From Anthostomella pinea (lineage: Eukaryota; Ascomycota; Sordariomycetes; Xylariales; Xylariaceae): a stretch of 64,000 nucleotides of DNA. The position numbers and the translations under genes were made by a program. Below are positions 46,301-57,342 of this stretch, one piece after another. A model generated the notes under the pieces. That model had not been told where the DNA came from. It saw nothing but the letters and a program-made list of their open reading frames with translations, and did not search any database. How positions within the stretch are numbered: position 1 is the stretch's first letter; each line of letters starts with the position of its first letter. The DNA lies in the NCBI GenBank assembly GCA_963556695.1, contig CAUWAG010000020.1:5084001-5148000 (forward strand), given 5' to 3'.

Positions 46301-46535
46301 CGGCAATACCAATCCGCATTGATTGGGTACATCGACTATGTACACTATACAGTGCCTATGCTGCAACTAAAAATTGTACACGTCTATGATCATTCGCGAC
46401 GTGACGCGAGGCGGGCAAAGGTAGCAACACAGCAAGGCGAGTAAGACTACTACACCATGCTGTGCCTTCTACCCTCCCATAGCTACACCCCTACCGGGAC
46501 GATGCTTGTGTGATATATTTACTGCGAAAGTGCAG
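43395..46535. other. 3.1-kb intergenic region
   Basis: A purine/GT-rich simple repeat (43992-44025, GTGGTGTGGTG units) lies in the SH3 gene promoter. A perfect 12-bp palindrome CTACCTAGGTAG is at 45851-45862. Short ORFs only; no gene supported. Confidence 0.45.
43992..44025. repeat. (GTGGT)-type simple repeat
   Basis: A low-complexity GT-rich stretch upstream of the SH3 gene. Confidence 0.6.
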
Positions 46536-46781
46536 TCATCTCGTCGTCTTTCTAACCTTGCCCTTCTCGCGTGGCTCTCCTTCCTCCGTCACCATCTGTT
46601 CAGCTATGTCCTCGCGGTTGTTGGAGTTACTGTTGGACAGCATCTTACCCATCATCTCTTGGTACAGGGCCATCATGCCCATAGCCGGGAACATAGGCAG
46701 CGGCGCCACTGAACCCATACCAGCCATTCCCGTATTGTCCGAAGACGTTGCCGTTGCATCACCGGACATGGCGCCAGGTTC
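46536..46781 (-). other. NAF1: open in-frame extension of NAF1 after TAG
   Basis: Eighty-one codons directly following the NAF1 TAG, then TGA. Met/Ala/Pro-rich then acidic and finally basic, protein-like, and in the same frame. It might be reached by readthrough or editing, or be a recently lost C-terminus (CAG to TAG). Which applies cannot be told here. Confidence 0.55.
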
Positions 46782-48710
46782 CTATCCATGACCGCCATGA
46801 CCGCCGTGACCGGCCCATTGATTGTTGTTCTGCTGGCCCTGTTGACCCTGCTGGCCATATTGTCCCTGAAACTGGTTTTGCAGGCTAGCGAGGAACGCCG
46901 GGTTGTAGAAGCCAGCATTCCCATCTTGCTGGCCGCTAAACTGGGGTGGAGGGGGCGGAACGAAGCCTTGGGGTACGTTTTGTGGCCAGGAGAAGGGGTA
47001 TTGGGGGCTCGGCGCTTGCTGAGCATTTTGCGGAGCACTGAACTGTGATGCAGCATGAAACTGAGGTGCGGCGCTGAACTGAGGAGGTGGTTGAGGGTAC
47101 GCTTGATTGGAGAATTGCGGAGGAACGGGAGGAGTGTTGTATTGCTGCATCGGTGCTTGCTGAAAGTCGGGTGTTCCTGAAGGTCTCGGCGGGAGTGAAT
47201 ATCCCCCACGAGGGGCTCCGCGGTCACCACGTCGCCCACGGCCCCGATTGCCTCTTCCTCGAAAGTCGCCACGACCTCCCCGGTACGAGCCGCCATGGCC
47301 TGAGGCACCATTCGGATCCTCCGTGCTGGCAGGCGGCGGTTGGCCTTGTCCGAATCCAGCCGGTCTCGTCAATCGTTTGTAGGGGCCATCATCATCCTCG
47401 TCGTCGTATTTGAGTCCAGCAGGGCCATTGCTGGAAGTGTCGTTGCGGCCGCCTCGTCCGCCGGGACCATCTTTACCCCCTCGTCCACCTCTCCTCTTGG
47501 CCTTTTGCTGCCTCTTGTACTCGGCTTCCTTTTCGTCATCCGAGAACTCCATCTCGTCGAGGCCAGCTTCTTCGTCATGCCAGTTGCTAGCGTCTGTACC
47601 CTTGATTTCTCGAAGTGCTTGAGTGAACACAGGCGACGCGTGTGATTGGGTGTAGAATATCTTAGTCCCCAACTCTAGCCCTAACGCCTTGATATCTTCG
47701 TCGTTTGTGAAGCGCGCAGTGTATCTCGGTTGCCGCACGCTGCCGATCAGATCTGCAATGACGGCAATGACTGTACGATCCTCGGTGCAGAGGACAGAGC
47801 CTGTGTCAAGTACCTGGTATTCGCCGGTCGTGTTGGCTTTGATGACAACCGTGCTTTGGACCACATGCTCGATCACGCCAAGCTCAATCATCTTCATCTC
47901 GGGAGTGATCGTTACATCAGGCTTGGGAATGACTTCTTCAGGCAGTTCGTTCTTCGTGCGCACTTGGCCACCAGATCCGCTGCCCTTGGCCTTTCCCTCT
48001 CCATCGTCGTCCGAGCCACCCTCCATTTCCATAAGGATGCGAGCTGTCTCCTCGGGACCGAGGACTTTGTAGTTCTTCTCATCTTCAGACCTGTCGTCGT
48101 CGGAGTCATCAGAGCTGCTAGAGTCAGAGGAAGATTCGTAAGGAGAGGAATCTTCCTCCCATTCGGGGTTTTCTGCTGCGCCATCCAATCCCTCTTGATT
48201 AGGAGGCTGTCCATCGTGCGGTTCATGGACTTCTCCAACTTGTCCGACTCCATTGGTTTCTTCTGGCTGCGCAGTTGAGCTGCCTGTCTGCTCAGGTACA
48301 GCGTCCTCCAAGCCACCCAATAGAGCCTCTAGACCCGACGTGAGAGAAGGCGGGCTGGGTGGTGCATCGGGAATAGTAACATCAAGTTCTGCTGGAGGCT
48401 CCACAACCTGCGGCTGGTCGAGGACCATATATTCAGCGGCTTCATCCAACCCATTCTCACCTTGTCCCGAAGGCTCGGTGTCTTGCGAGATTATCTGGGG
48501 AACCGAGTCTTCAGTCTCCTTCTGTTCGGAAGCGTCTTGGGAAACGGATGTATGCATCATATCGGGTGCAGTGTCATGAGCAGAAGCCTGATCCTGAACA
48601 CTTTCTGCAGACGGTATCGACTGTGTAGACTGTGCAGGCTGCTCAGGTTGGGGAGGTTGTGCAGGCTGTGATAGCGAGGTGAGACCTGGAATCTGAAATC
48701 CTCCTGCCAT
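46782..48710 (-). CDS. NAF1: H/ACA snoRNP assembly factor NAF1 (ends at an in-frame TAG)
   Basis: A 642-aa protein from the ATG at 48710 (MAGGFQIPGL); the frame is open farther upstream but that is probably leader. The first 240 residues are acidic and Gln/Glu/Ser-rich. A Gar1-like core follows (roughly 260-370): VIPKPDVTITPEMKMIELG, then GEYQVLDTGSVLCTEDRTV and IFYTQSHASPVF. A Gly/Arg-rich tail (GGRGGRN, GRGNRGRGRRGDRG) and a Pro/Gln/Phe-rich end follow. NAF1 binds Cbf5/dyskerin in the nucleus before Gar1 replaces it, in pseudouridylation-guide and telomerase RNP assembly. The TAG at 46784-46782 is followed in the same frame by 81 open codons to a TGA at 46536, which read like a real tail (GMAGMGSVAPLPMFPAM to KVRKTTR). 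Divergent from ALG9. Confidence 0.88.
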   Translation of the reverse strand: MAGGFQIPGLTSLSQPAQPPQPEQPAQSTQSIPSAESVQDQASAHDTAPDMMHTSVSQDASEQKETEDSVPQIISQDTEPSGQGENGLDEAAEYMVLDQPQVVEPPAELDVTIPDAPPSPPSLTSGLEALLGGLEDAVPEQTGSSTAQPEETNGVGQVGEVHEPHDGQPPNQEGLDGAAENPEWEEDSSPYESSSDSSSSDDSDDDRSEDEKNYKVLGPEETARILMEMEGGSDDDGEGKAKGSGSGGQVRTKNELPEEVIPKPDVTITPEMKMIELGVIEHVVQSTVVIKANTTGEYQVLDTGSVLCTEDRTVIAVIADLIGSVRQPRYTARFTNDEDIKALGLELGTKIFYTQSHASPVFTQALREIKGTDASNWHDEEAGLDEMEFSDDEKEAEYKRQQKAKRRGGRGGKDGPGGRGGRNDTSSNGPAGLKYDDEDDDGPYKRLTRPAGFGQGQPPPASTEDPNGASGHGGSYRGGRGDFRGRGNRGRGRRGDRGAPRGGYSLPPRPSGTPDFQQAPMQQYNTPPVPPQFSNQAYPQPPPQFSAAPQFHAASQFSAPQNAQQAPSPQYPFSWPQNVPQGFVPPPPPQFSGQQDGNAGFYNPAFLASLQNQFQGQYGQQGQQGQQNNNQWAGHGGHGGHG

Positions 48711-49362
48711 GTTGGCTAACAATGGTGTTTTTGAAACCAACGAACTTGAAGGGTGGCTGTCTTGAAATTTATCGACCCTGGGCTCCGGGAGTACAGAAGA
48801 TGGAAGAGAAGATTTGCGCTCTCGAGGTAGATGCGCCGCAAGTGGGTGTAGATAATCTTGCCCGCGGTGCCTTTTTCTCTCGACTAGCGACAGATGGGTG
48901 GAAGATGGACTGAGGTGTTTGTGGAAGCGGTGCCAGAGATCAAAAACAAGTGATGAATAGATCCCAAGCTTGAATGGCGGATGTTTTGCTGGTCCGACCA
49001 GGTTTGAGCAGTCAAATGTCAGGTATCTTGAAGAATACTTGAATCTTTGAGAGTTATTGACCTCGAGAAAATTATAGTGGGGACGGAAGACTGCATGCCT
49101 TAATTCTTTGGTCAATAGTGGGGCAGTCGTGCTTGCAGCTGTGCTAGTGATGATCCCGTATGATTGGCTCTTCGGAGTTATGATGGACCCGCACCGCGCT
49201 TCAGCTCAGGTCCACGGGTCCTGCCAATGGAAGCTGAGAAAACGTCATTTCCAATTGGCTTCCGACCCGTTTCGCGTTCCAACTATCCTCGATCCCATTC
49301 CTCGTGCCTCCTCACCACAAGCCCTTGACTGTGCAAGTACAGCTGTCGAGTCTTGACTGGCG
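48711..49362. other. bidirectional promoter, NAF1 / ALG9
   Basis: About 650 bases between two divergent housekeeping genes. The NAF1 frame stays open through much of it by chance; no other gene seen. Confidence 0.5.
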
Positions 49363-51323
49363 ATGATGCCTCCCCAAGAAGCCGAGTCAACAGAACGATA
49401 TGTTCACCCTGATGCACAGCATGCAAAAAAGAAGTACGTGAATTGGATGTGCACCGAATGCGAACCCCCACTAACGAAATGTGCCGAGTAGGGCTCCCTC
49501 GCCGTTCTTTATCCAACCGATCACTGCTTTCTACGTCTTCCTAGCAGCCAACATCATCGCTGCCCTGTTCGCCCCGATCCAAGACTGCGATGAGACCTTC
49601 AATTACTGGGAACCGACCCATTACCTCTCCCATGGCTACGGCTTACAGACCTGGGAATATTCCCCAGACTTCGCCATCCGAAGTTGGTTCTATGTCGGGC
49701 TGCATGCCATAGCTGGAAACATTCGAAGACTGTTGCCCCGATCTACAAAAGTAAACACAACTCCAGCCTCGATTCCTCCCTTGACTGTGGTCTGACAATA
49801 CCAGGTGGCCGAGTTCTACTTCGTACGGTACGCCTTGGCATTCGTCTGTTCCCTATGCCAGGTGCTCCTGTTTCGCGTCATCAGCTTCACCCTAAACCCC
49901 CGAATCGGACTGTTCTTCCTCATGGCGACTGTCATGTCTCCTGGGAACTTTCATGCGAGCACCGCCTACCTACCATCCAGCTTCGCCATGTACACTGTCC
50001 TCCTTGGGACTGCTGCGTTCATGAACTGGAGGGGCGGGGTCAAGACCTCATGGGGTATCTGGTGGTTTGCTGTCGGCGGCATCTTGGGATGGCCATTTGC
50101 CTCGGCTCTTTGCGCGCCCTTCATGGTAGAAGAGGCCATCTTCGCCATGCTCAGTGATACTGAGCATTTAATCGAGTCCCTGGTTCGCGTCTCTCGCGGG
50201 GTTATTGCCGGCGGGCTCCTGATCGTAAGGAATGTTACCCCCTTTGAAGGTCATAGTTGACGATTTTCAGCTCGGTGACGCCGCAATCAACACTTTCTTC
50301 TACAAGAAAACAGAGTTCGTCTCGTGGAACATTGTCAAGTACAACATTTTCTCCTCCACAGGCGGTCCAGACCTCTACGGCACAGAACCATGGACATTCT
50401 ATTTTCGCAATCTCGCAATCAACTTCAACCTCTGGTTCATCCTCGCCCTGCTATCTATGCCTTTGTTCCTCCTACAGAAGGCACTTTCCACCAAGCAGCA
50501 TGGCTTCCAGTCTGGAATGCGAACAATCGTGTTTCTCTCGCCGTTCTACATGTGGCTCGGTATCTTCACTGTGCAACCTCACAAGGAAGAGAGATTCATG
50601 TACCCGATGTATCCATTCATCGCCCTCAATGGTGCTTTGGCGCTACATATCATCCTGTCAGCCATTGGCAATTCGGACCCGAAAACACTAGTTGGCAAGA
50701 TCCCAGCAAAGCTCAAACTGTTGGGTGTTACGGCCGTGATGCTTTTGTCGCTTGACCTGGGTGTAAGCCGCATCATTGGCCTCTACAGTGCCTATTCGGC
50801 ACCGTTGAAGATCTACGAACCACTGGGATCTGGAGTAAATGGTCAGCAGGGTATTGGAAGCCGTGGCGACAATGTCTGCTTCAGCAAGGAATGGTACCGC
50901 TTCCCCAGCTCCTACTTCCTCCCCCGCGACATGCACGCCAAATTCATTCGATCTGAATTCCGTGGGCTTCTTCCTGGAGAGTTCTCTGAGGCGCGAACTG
51001 GCTTCGGGTTCTGGAGCGGGACATGGCTACCGACGAATGGGATGAACGACATGAACCAGGAGGACATGGCGAAATACGTCGACATCAGACAATGCTCATT
51101 CTTGGTGGATACTCAGTATTCCGAGAACAAAGATCCACTGCCACCGAACGAGCCAGACTACGTCGCAGACGAGAAGTGGGAAGTAGTCAAATGCGAGCCG
51201 TTCCTCGACGCTAGCAAAACACACCTCTTGGCCAGAGTTCTGTGGATGCCAGACTGGGAGGTCATCCCCGAGAGATTCAGGAGAAAATGGGGACAGCACT
51301 GCTTGTTGAAAAAGAAGATCTAG
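49363..51323 (+). CDS. ALG9: alpha-1,2-mannosyltransferase ALG9 (GT22)
   Basis: Four exons, 49363-49433, 49492-49750, 49805-50224 and 50271-51323, join in frame to 600 aa. Intron 3 is only 46 nt (GTAAGG ... TTGAC ... CAG). GT22 hallmarks: the N-terminal luminal loop DCDETFNYWEPTHYLSHGYG right after TM1, with the catalytic-type Asp/Glu, and VQPHKEERFMYP, the HKEERF motif of the family. About ten hydrophobic segments are visible, and the C-terminal 250 residues form the luminal domain. It adds mannose from dolichyl-P-Man to the lipid-linked oligosaccharide in the ER for N-glycosylation. Two adjacent ATGs (49363 and 49366) can start it. Confidence 0.9.
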
Positions 51324-52652
51324 TGCCCAAGGTAATGTTTCCGGGATGGAGCGATAGTAATCTGAGCTATAGACTTCAATGCCAACAAATCAGCTGGACT
51401 GCATGGCTCGGAAGAAATCCTCTGCTACGACGGTGTCTCTCGACGGCCACCGTTACTGCGCACAGAAGGCAATGAACGACACTTGCGTGTGAAAGCTCAT
51501 GACGCCTGGCTGAGTACTTGAGTGCAGAAGCTACTGTCGCATCCCACATCGCGAGTTGAAGCTATCGCTGACTGTTCATTTAGAAAGCAAGGAAGCCGGT
51601 CAAGTGTCATCCGTCAATCACTTGGACCCGTGAAAAGACCGAAAGCCTTCCCTGATGGCATAAGAAGTCCGTCTTGGGATGCAGCGACCGATGCGGGTGC
51701 CATCACAGCCTGCTGATTATCCGTGTTTCCATCAATTCAATGAGTTTAGGCAGCAGCTCACATAATCCTGAAGGGTTCGTCTTTAGGTGATGCCCTCAAG
51801 TACCGATGCATACTCCACCGTTTCCTGCAGTCGGGTCCTGCCATCCCACCGGGCTTACATAATCGGCATCATATTTATAGTTGGTCGCACATTACGTTGC
51901 TTCAGCTGGTGCGTAGATGAGCATGCTCGTATTTCTTGGCGTGCTACTACCACTCTCAATGCTGTCAAATTAAGCTCTTCGAGCATGTCACTGCCGCATA
52001 CCCCAAGTTCCCCACAGACCATCCTCATGCAGGTCTCGTTTGCTGTGATCTAGGCGTCCGGAGATGAGCGAATAGGGCAGGTATCCTGACTGTGTCTCTT
52101 GCCTTCGGGATAGGTACCCATCTGAGTATCTCCATCCTGGAACCATGTAACGTTATCACTAGACACTGACTGCGCCGCGAAGAGAGGTCGCTGCACAACG
52201 CGATGTATCTGTATGCGTCTGCACGCCCACTGCGCACTGCGTACTGCACTGGGATAGGCAACGTTGATGTTCAAAACACTGGGTGGTATCGGGCAGCAAG
52301 CCAGCACCAAGTTTCCGAACAGGTCTTCTGACGCCTTCGACGTAGACGCGCCTGGCACCCGACCCAGTACTGGCAAGCTGTCTGAGACTCGGCCTTACCG
52401 GCGGCGCAACGTGGATGCCTGCCATTGGCGTGGGAGCGGGAGCGGCAGGGTAGCTCCATGTTATCGTGGAAGGCTCCTTAGCGAAAGAAAGTTCTTTACG
52501 GAAAGGAATGTCGGTAGGATCGTTGGTGTGGGTGGCGGGATATCTGTCTTTGTCGACCAGTTTATAAGTGCCCATGATCGCCCTGCCTCGAGCTGCCGCG
52601 ACGATGTTGTCGTGCACCTCCCCCTTCGGCCGTACCCTCATATATACGCACC
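51324..52652. other. intergenic
   Basis: About 1.3 kb with no supported gene; the last 150 bases should hold the GH43 promoter, with TATATA just before the ATG. Confidence 0.45.
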
Positions 52653-53825
52653 ATGAAGAGCGTCCTCTTTGCCTTGTGCGCCAGTCTCACGACGGCGTTG
52701 CCGACTGAGACCCTGCAGAAGTCTCAGTTGTCTTCACGGGACGCCGAAGACCTGCCGGCTATTGGTCTCACCAATATCACGCGCATCGATATGGGCGACA
52801 TAAAAGGCCGCAGCCTATCTGGCCCTTTCATGGGAGTAAACTTCCCGGACCCATCGATCATATACGGAGACGGGTCTTGGAAGGCGTATGCCACGTCGTC
52901 AAGCGGCAAAAATGTGCCCGTTGCGACCTCGTCAGACTCCGTCTCCTGGACCCTCACGGGCAACGATGCCCTGCCCAACCCGGGCTCGTGGGTTTCGTCT
53001 AGTGACCAGGCTATCTGGGCCCCTGACGTCCAGAAGAACGTATGTCTCTCGTTACCGTTCCCATGGGAGATGACGAAGCTCTGACATATACGTAGGACGC
53101 CGGCGTCTACGTGATGTACTATAGCGGTTGGTCTCCACAGTATGCACTCTATATCAAAAGACTTAAGTTTAAATACAGCACAACAAGACGGCGGCTCGCA
53201 TTGTATAGGCGTGGCGACGTCTCCCACGGCCGTGGGGCCCTTCACGGCCAACAGCGCGCCGCTGATCTGCGACGCGGCCGGCGGAGGCGTCATCGACCCC
53301 TCGGGCTACGACGACGGCGTCGACCGGTGGATCGCGTGGAAGGTCGACGGCAACAACCTGGGCGGCGCGACGACGTGCCAGAGCGGCACGCCGTCGGGCG
53401 ATTACAAATCGACGCCGATCCGGATCCAGCGCATGGCGCGCGACGCCGTCACGCTGCTTGACAGCGCCAAGACGATCCTCGACAACGAGGGCGCGGCCAA
53501 CGACGGCGTCGTCGAGGGGCCCGCGCTGTACAAGATCGCCGACGGCGACTTCGTGCTCTTCTACAGCGCGCACTGCTACGCCGGCGACGACTACGACATC
53601 GAGTATGCTTTCTCGAGCACTATCGATGGGAGTTACACGAACCGCGGGATCCTGCTGCGCACGGTCGATAATACGGGGATATACGCCCCCGGTGGGCTGG
53701 ATCTGGACCCTAATGGGCGGTCGGTCGTTTTCCATGGACGGCTGGCGGGGAATCAGGGTGGGGGTGGCACGAGGGAGTTGTATAGTGCTGAGTTAAGTAT
53801 CAGTGGGCGGTCTGTGTCGTATTGA
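52653..53825 (+). CDS. secreted GH43 glycosidase (arabinanase/xylosidase class)
   Basis: Exons 52653-53039, 53096-53126 and 53179-53825 give 354 aa. The signal peptide is 1-16. The GH43 five-blade propeller signs are NFPDPSIIYGDGSWKAYAT (catalytic-base Asp in PDP), APDVQKN, DAGVYVMYYS, then VVEGPALYK with the general-acid Glu. The middle exon is just 31 nt, and its donor (GTTGGT) is weak, yet only this splice restores YYSAQQDGGSHCIG. The protein ends soon after GRLAGNQGGGGTRELY, so it is a single-domain enzyme without a carbohydrate-binding module. The family acts on alpha-L-arabinofuranosyl or beta-xylosyl links; the neighbouring GH127 gene hints at arabinan (inference). High GC in exon 3 contrasts with its flanks. 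Confidence 0.85.
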
Positions 53826-54681
53826 GTACTTGGGCTTTGCTCGTCGCGGCGTATGGTGTTGGTTTCGAGTGTTCTCGGGTTCTCTAGTGGTCGTCTTTGG
53901 CGCGGTGTATTGTATATATTCAAAGATTCACAAGTACATACCGATGTCGGGGATGGTAACTGTTAGCATCCCCATATACCAGGGGCCTCTGGGTTCCGTA
54001 CATGATGGTATTTTGAATGCTATAACACAATAGGAAGTAACCATCCGATAGAACTCTCTACAGCGCTGTAGAATATTGTCGATCACCATGTATATTTCTG
54101 CGCGCATCTAGCAGGCAAAGTAGGAAGCCATAATATGGAGACGCTAACAGTCACCATCCCCGACATCTGTAGGAAGTAGTATATCTACTCGATCCATTCG
54201 TAAAGCTGATGGCAAGGAAAGAATACTCAGTCTCACTCCTCGGTCCACATCGGAGGCCCACGAGAACCCATGCGTTGGCTGTTTCTTCTAGCCCCTGTGG
54301 TGTAGATCGAGACGGAGCTATGAGGTCATAAATGCCTTTCAGAAAACTTTGTCCTTTTGGGCACTTATGATGTCAAAGTTGAAGGAGCAAGAGGAATAGG
54401 GGTCGGTCACAAGATCGACACAGGAATCCCATTTGATCCTAATTCTTGCTATCACATCACAACTTGGTGATCTGGTGATCTGATAATCAATCATGTCATA
54501 TTATATGCAATCTACCCTGATCATTACTCACTCAAACCTCTATTAATAGACACCATCTATGTCAACCTGTCTATCTGCTGTACCGAAGCCTCCGCATGCC
54601 CAAATAAATGCATATTGTCTTCCGAAACAATTAGTACGATAGGCTTTATATGAAAGGGCCACGTGATATGTCGTTGTTAGC
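53826..54681. other. convergent intergenic region with MITE
   Basis: Between the GH43 3' end and the 3' end of the MFS gene. Holds the element at 53941-54169; the rest is AT-rich without genes. Confidence 0.5.
53941..54169. mobile_element. MITE-like element, 229 bp, TA target site
   Basis: Terminal inverted repeats of 37 bases (53941-53977 and 54133-54169) match at 33 positions; the outer part reads C(C/A)GATGTCGGGGATGG, and most of the differences are transitions. TA flanks both ends (53939-53940 and 54170-54171), the target duplication of Tc1/mariner/pogo-type transposons. No ORF lies inside, so it is non-autonomous and would need a transposase from elsewhere. Confidence 0.75.
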
Positions 54682-56598
54682 CTACAGCGCGTGCAAACTC
54701 GAGTCCTTCGTCCATCCCCTGAACTTCTTCCCGAACGGAATGAAGACAGCCAGCCCGACCACGCAGAAGCCGACGGTGCACGCCATGAGCATCAGCACCG
54801 GCGCGAGGTAGCCAGACTCGGCAGCCCAGTTGTTGTAGTAGAAGATCATGCCGAACTGTCCATGATTAGTAGTTAAGTTACCTACATTCATCTGCATCAA
54901 GTGAGAGTAAGTGTGTGATAAGACGACAAACTCACCCCGAAAGTGTTCTTCACGATCGTCGCCGCGATCATGATCTCCCCAGGCAGCGCCTTGTAGCAGT
55001 CCACCGCATACGCGATCGCGATAGCCGGGATCCCGACGACCTGCAGCCCGACGAGCGTGTACCCCAACACTACGATCACCTCCCACGGCCAGCTGCGCTG
55101 GTAGCCGACGGCCGTGACGACCATGCCGATGATATTGACTGCCACATACGGGATTAAAGCGGGAAGGCGCATCTCCGCCTCCAGCACGCCGCCGTTCGCC
55201 CGGGCGCGCCGCAGCGCGATCCAGTCGGAGAAGGGCCCCGCCGTGACGAGCGCGATGATAGCGCCGACCACGAAGGCGAAGTTCACGTACCCGATCTGGT
55301 CGGGCGTGAAGAGATAGGGCGGCGGGCCGAAGACTTGTGCCTGCGTCAGGTTGAGCGCGAGCAGGCAGTTGGCCGCGAATGCCATAGTGAAGGCGGCCCA
55401 GATCACGATGGGGTAGAATAGAATCCGCACTGGAGATACGACATCTCGAAGGGCGGTGGCGAGGGCGGAAGTGTTGCGTTGCGAGCGGTATGGGAGCAGG
55501 GAGAACTGGGACCGGGAGGGGCGGCCGGTGGTGATGTGCGTGTGCGTCGTGGTGGCGGAGTGGGGGTTCTTGGTGTCGACGAGGGCGGCGGTTGAGACGG
55601 AGAGGGATGTTATGTTTGGGCTTATCGCTTGGGTTGGGCGGTCGTACTTGGTCTCGGGGTGTGCGACTAGGATGAAGATGAAGCTCGTCTGGGAGGTTGT
55701 TAGCATACAGCTCTGTCCTGAGATAAGTACATGAAGAGCAACTTACCCCCTGCAGGATGGTGCAGACCCAGAACTGTGAGCAACGTCAGTCATCTGTATA
55801 CGATGTATGGCGCATCAGCGTGTGTATTTACAAACCATCTCCATGAGATCTGCACAGCGATGGCGCCTGAAATGATGGGTCCGAGGAAAAGACCTAGAAA
55901 GTACGCCCAGCTACGGAAGTCAGCTCGTCTCACTCGAAACCTCGTGGAAGATGTTTGACATACAAGTATAAAGCCATACTGCTCCCTCGCTGATGTAAGA
56001 ACAGCAGATCGGCAACAACCATCGGCATGACACTCTCGTTCGCCGCCGCGCCCAGGCCCGATATGACCCGGGCCCCGATGAAGCTCGGATACGACGTGAC
56101 GAGCCCCTGCCAGACATTGGCCAGGATGCACACGAGGCTGCAGACGAGGATGACGGGCCGGCGGCCGAAGACGTTGGCCGCGGGCACGACGAGGAAGTTG
56201 GCGTAGCCTAGGGTGATGGCCGCGGCGCCGAACAGCATGTTGACCTCGGGCAGGGTCTTGTGGAACTCGGCCTCGAATATTTGTGTTAAGGGCGCGATGG
56301 CCAGCGGCGTCATGATGCTGACGAAGACGAAGGCGAACTGGTTGACGATGACGATCGTCTTCCATTTCTTGCTCCAGTTCTGGGACGCTGTGTTAGCGGG
56401 TGGATGACCATCTATCTGCGTGAGAGGGGGGCGAGGAGGAGGTGAGGTCCTCAAGGATCTTACCAGGGGATCGTCCGAGTTGCTGGTGGGTTGTGGGACG
56501 AGTACGATCTCCTGGGTCGTGTTACTCTCGCCATCCTTACGGCCCGTGAAGATGATGTCCGTGCCGGGGATCATCTCATGCTTCTCGTTGTACGCCAT
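54682..56598 (-). CDS. MFS transporter with five introns, DHA1-like
   Basis: Six minus-strand exons: 56598-56464, 56379-55964, 55910-55832, 55773-55747, 55688-54936 and 54855-54682, giving 527 aa. All junctions have consensus sites, and the spliced frame restores family patterns such as MALYFWAYFLGLFLGPIISG and SWRWFFWVCTILQG. Exon 4 is only 27 nt. The first intron (84 nt) lacks a stop and keeps frame, so its retention would merely add 28 residues. TM1 begins KTIVIVNQFAFVF; motif A is NVFGRRPVIL. A large central loop of about 110 residues, Thr/Ser-rich, splits the two six-TM halves. Substrate unknown; its place beside GH43 and GH127 suggests a sugar or breakdown product, but its sequence is closer to drug/H+ antiporters. 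Confidence 0.83.
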
Positions 56599-57342
56599 GA
56601 TTAAGGTGACTGCACTGCACTTGCGTGGAAGAAGAACAATCCGTGATACAGGAACGGTGCTGCAGTCATGCATTCAGGGGCGAGACATGCGTTTATAAAC
56701 ACCACATCCTCCTTGATCCGCTTTCTCCGGTACAGACATCTGTGCAGTGGCGGGAGGGGACACCCGATGTGATGTAACACGACTTCATCAACGTGGTGAC
56801 ACTGATGCCGTACATCACGTCTCTGCCTGTGCCACTGAACTCACGACTGGGCATGGCTGAACTGTATCCGGCCCCGTCCATTGGACCGGGGTAGTTGAGG
56901 ATCTACGGATGGGCTCGTCGTGTATGGTAGCAGTACCATCGGGGTCAAAGCCCAATTGATATTATTCGGGCATCTCAACCACCGCGGTCGGACTATAATG
57001 GTCTGATACATACCTGGTGTCGTTGAAGGTCTAGTGCACTCCGTCGGTAGTTGGTGATTGGCTGGTTCTTCGCCATGTACGGGCCGCACCGGACGTCCGT
57101 ACTTTTGTTGATGTATCCGGATTTGGTTTCCCGCTATGTTTGGAAGGGCTTGCGAGCACAAGCACGGTGGGACAAGGCGTTTGCTAGGTGGTGTGCCATG
57201 TAATGGTCAGATACCTACCAGCAAGAATGATGATTCATCAACATCTTATCTATAGATGTAGCCCAACTGAAGTTGTAGCCGTTCTACCGAAGTCTAATGT
57301 CTATCCCGTACTACATACAGCAGTCAAGCTGTAGCGTCGTGC
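56599..57342. other. intergenic
   Basis: Promoter side of the MFS gene and 3' side of the dehydrogenase. No gene seen. Confidence 0.45.

Noticed and set aside
16531..46784. Reassigned genetic code, with TAA/TAG read as Gln
   Set aside because: Several intact genes here end properly at TAA (GPI protein, GNAT, FAD enzyme, YwbE, bS21m) or TAG (GH28, crotonase), and broken genes also carry frameshifts.
53169..53735. 188-codon ORF antisense to GH43
   Set aside because: Val/Ala/Arg-rich shadow of the GC-rich third exon; the sense strand has the catalytic motifs.
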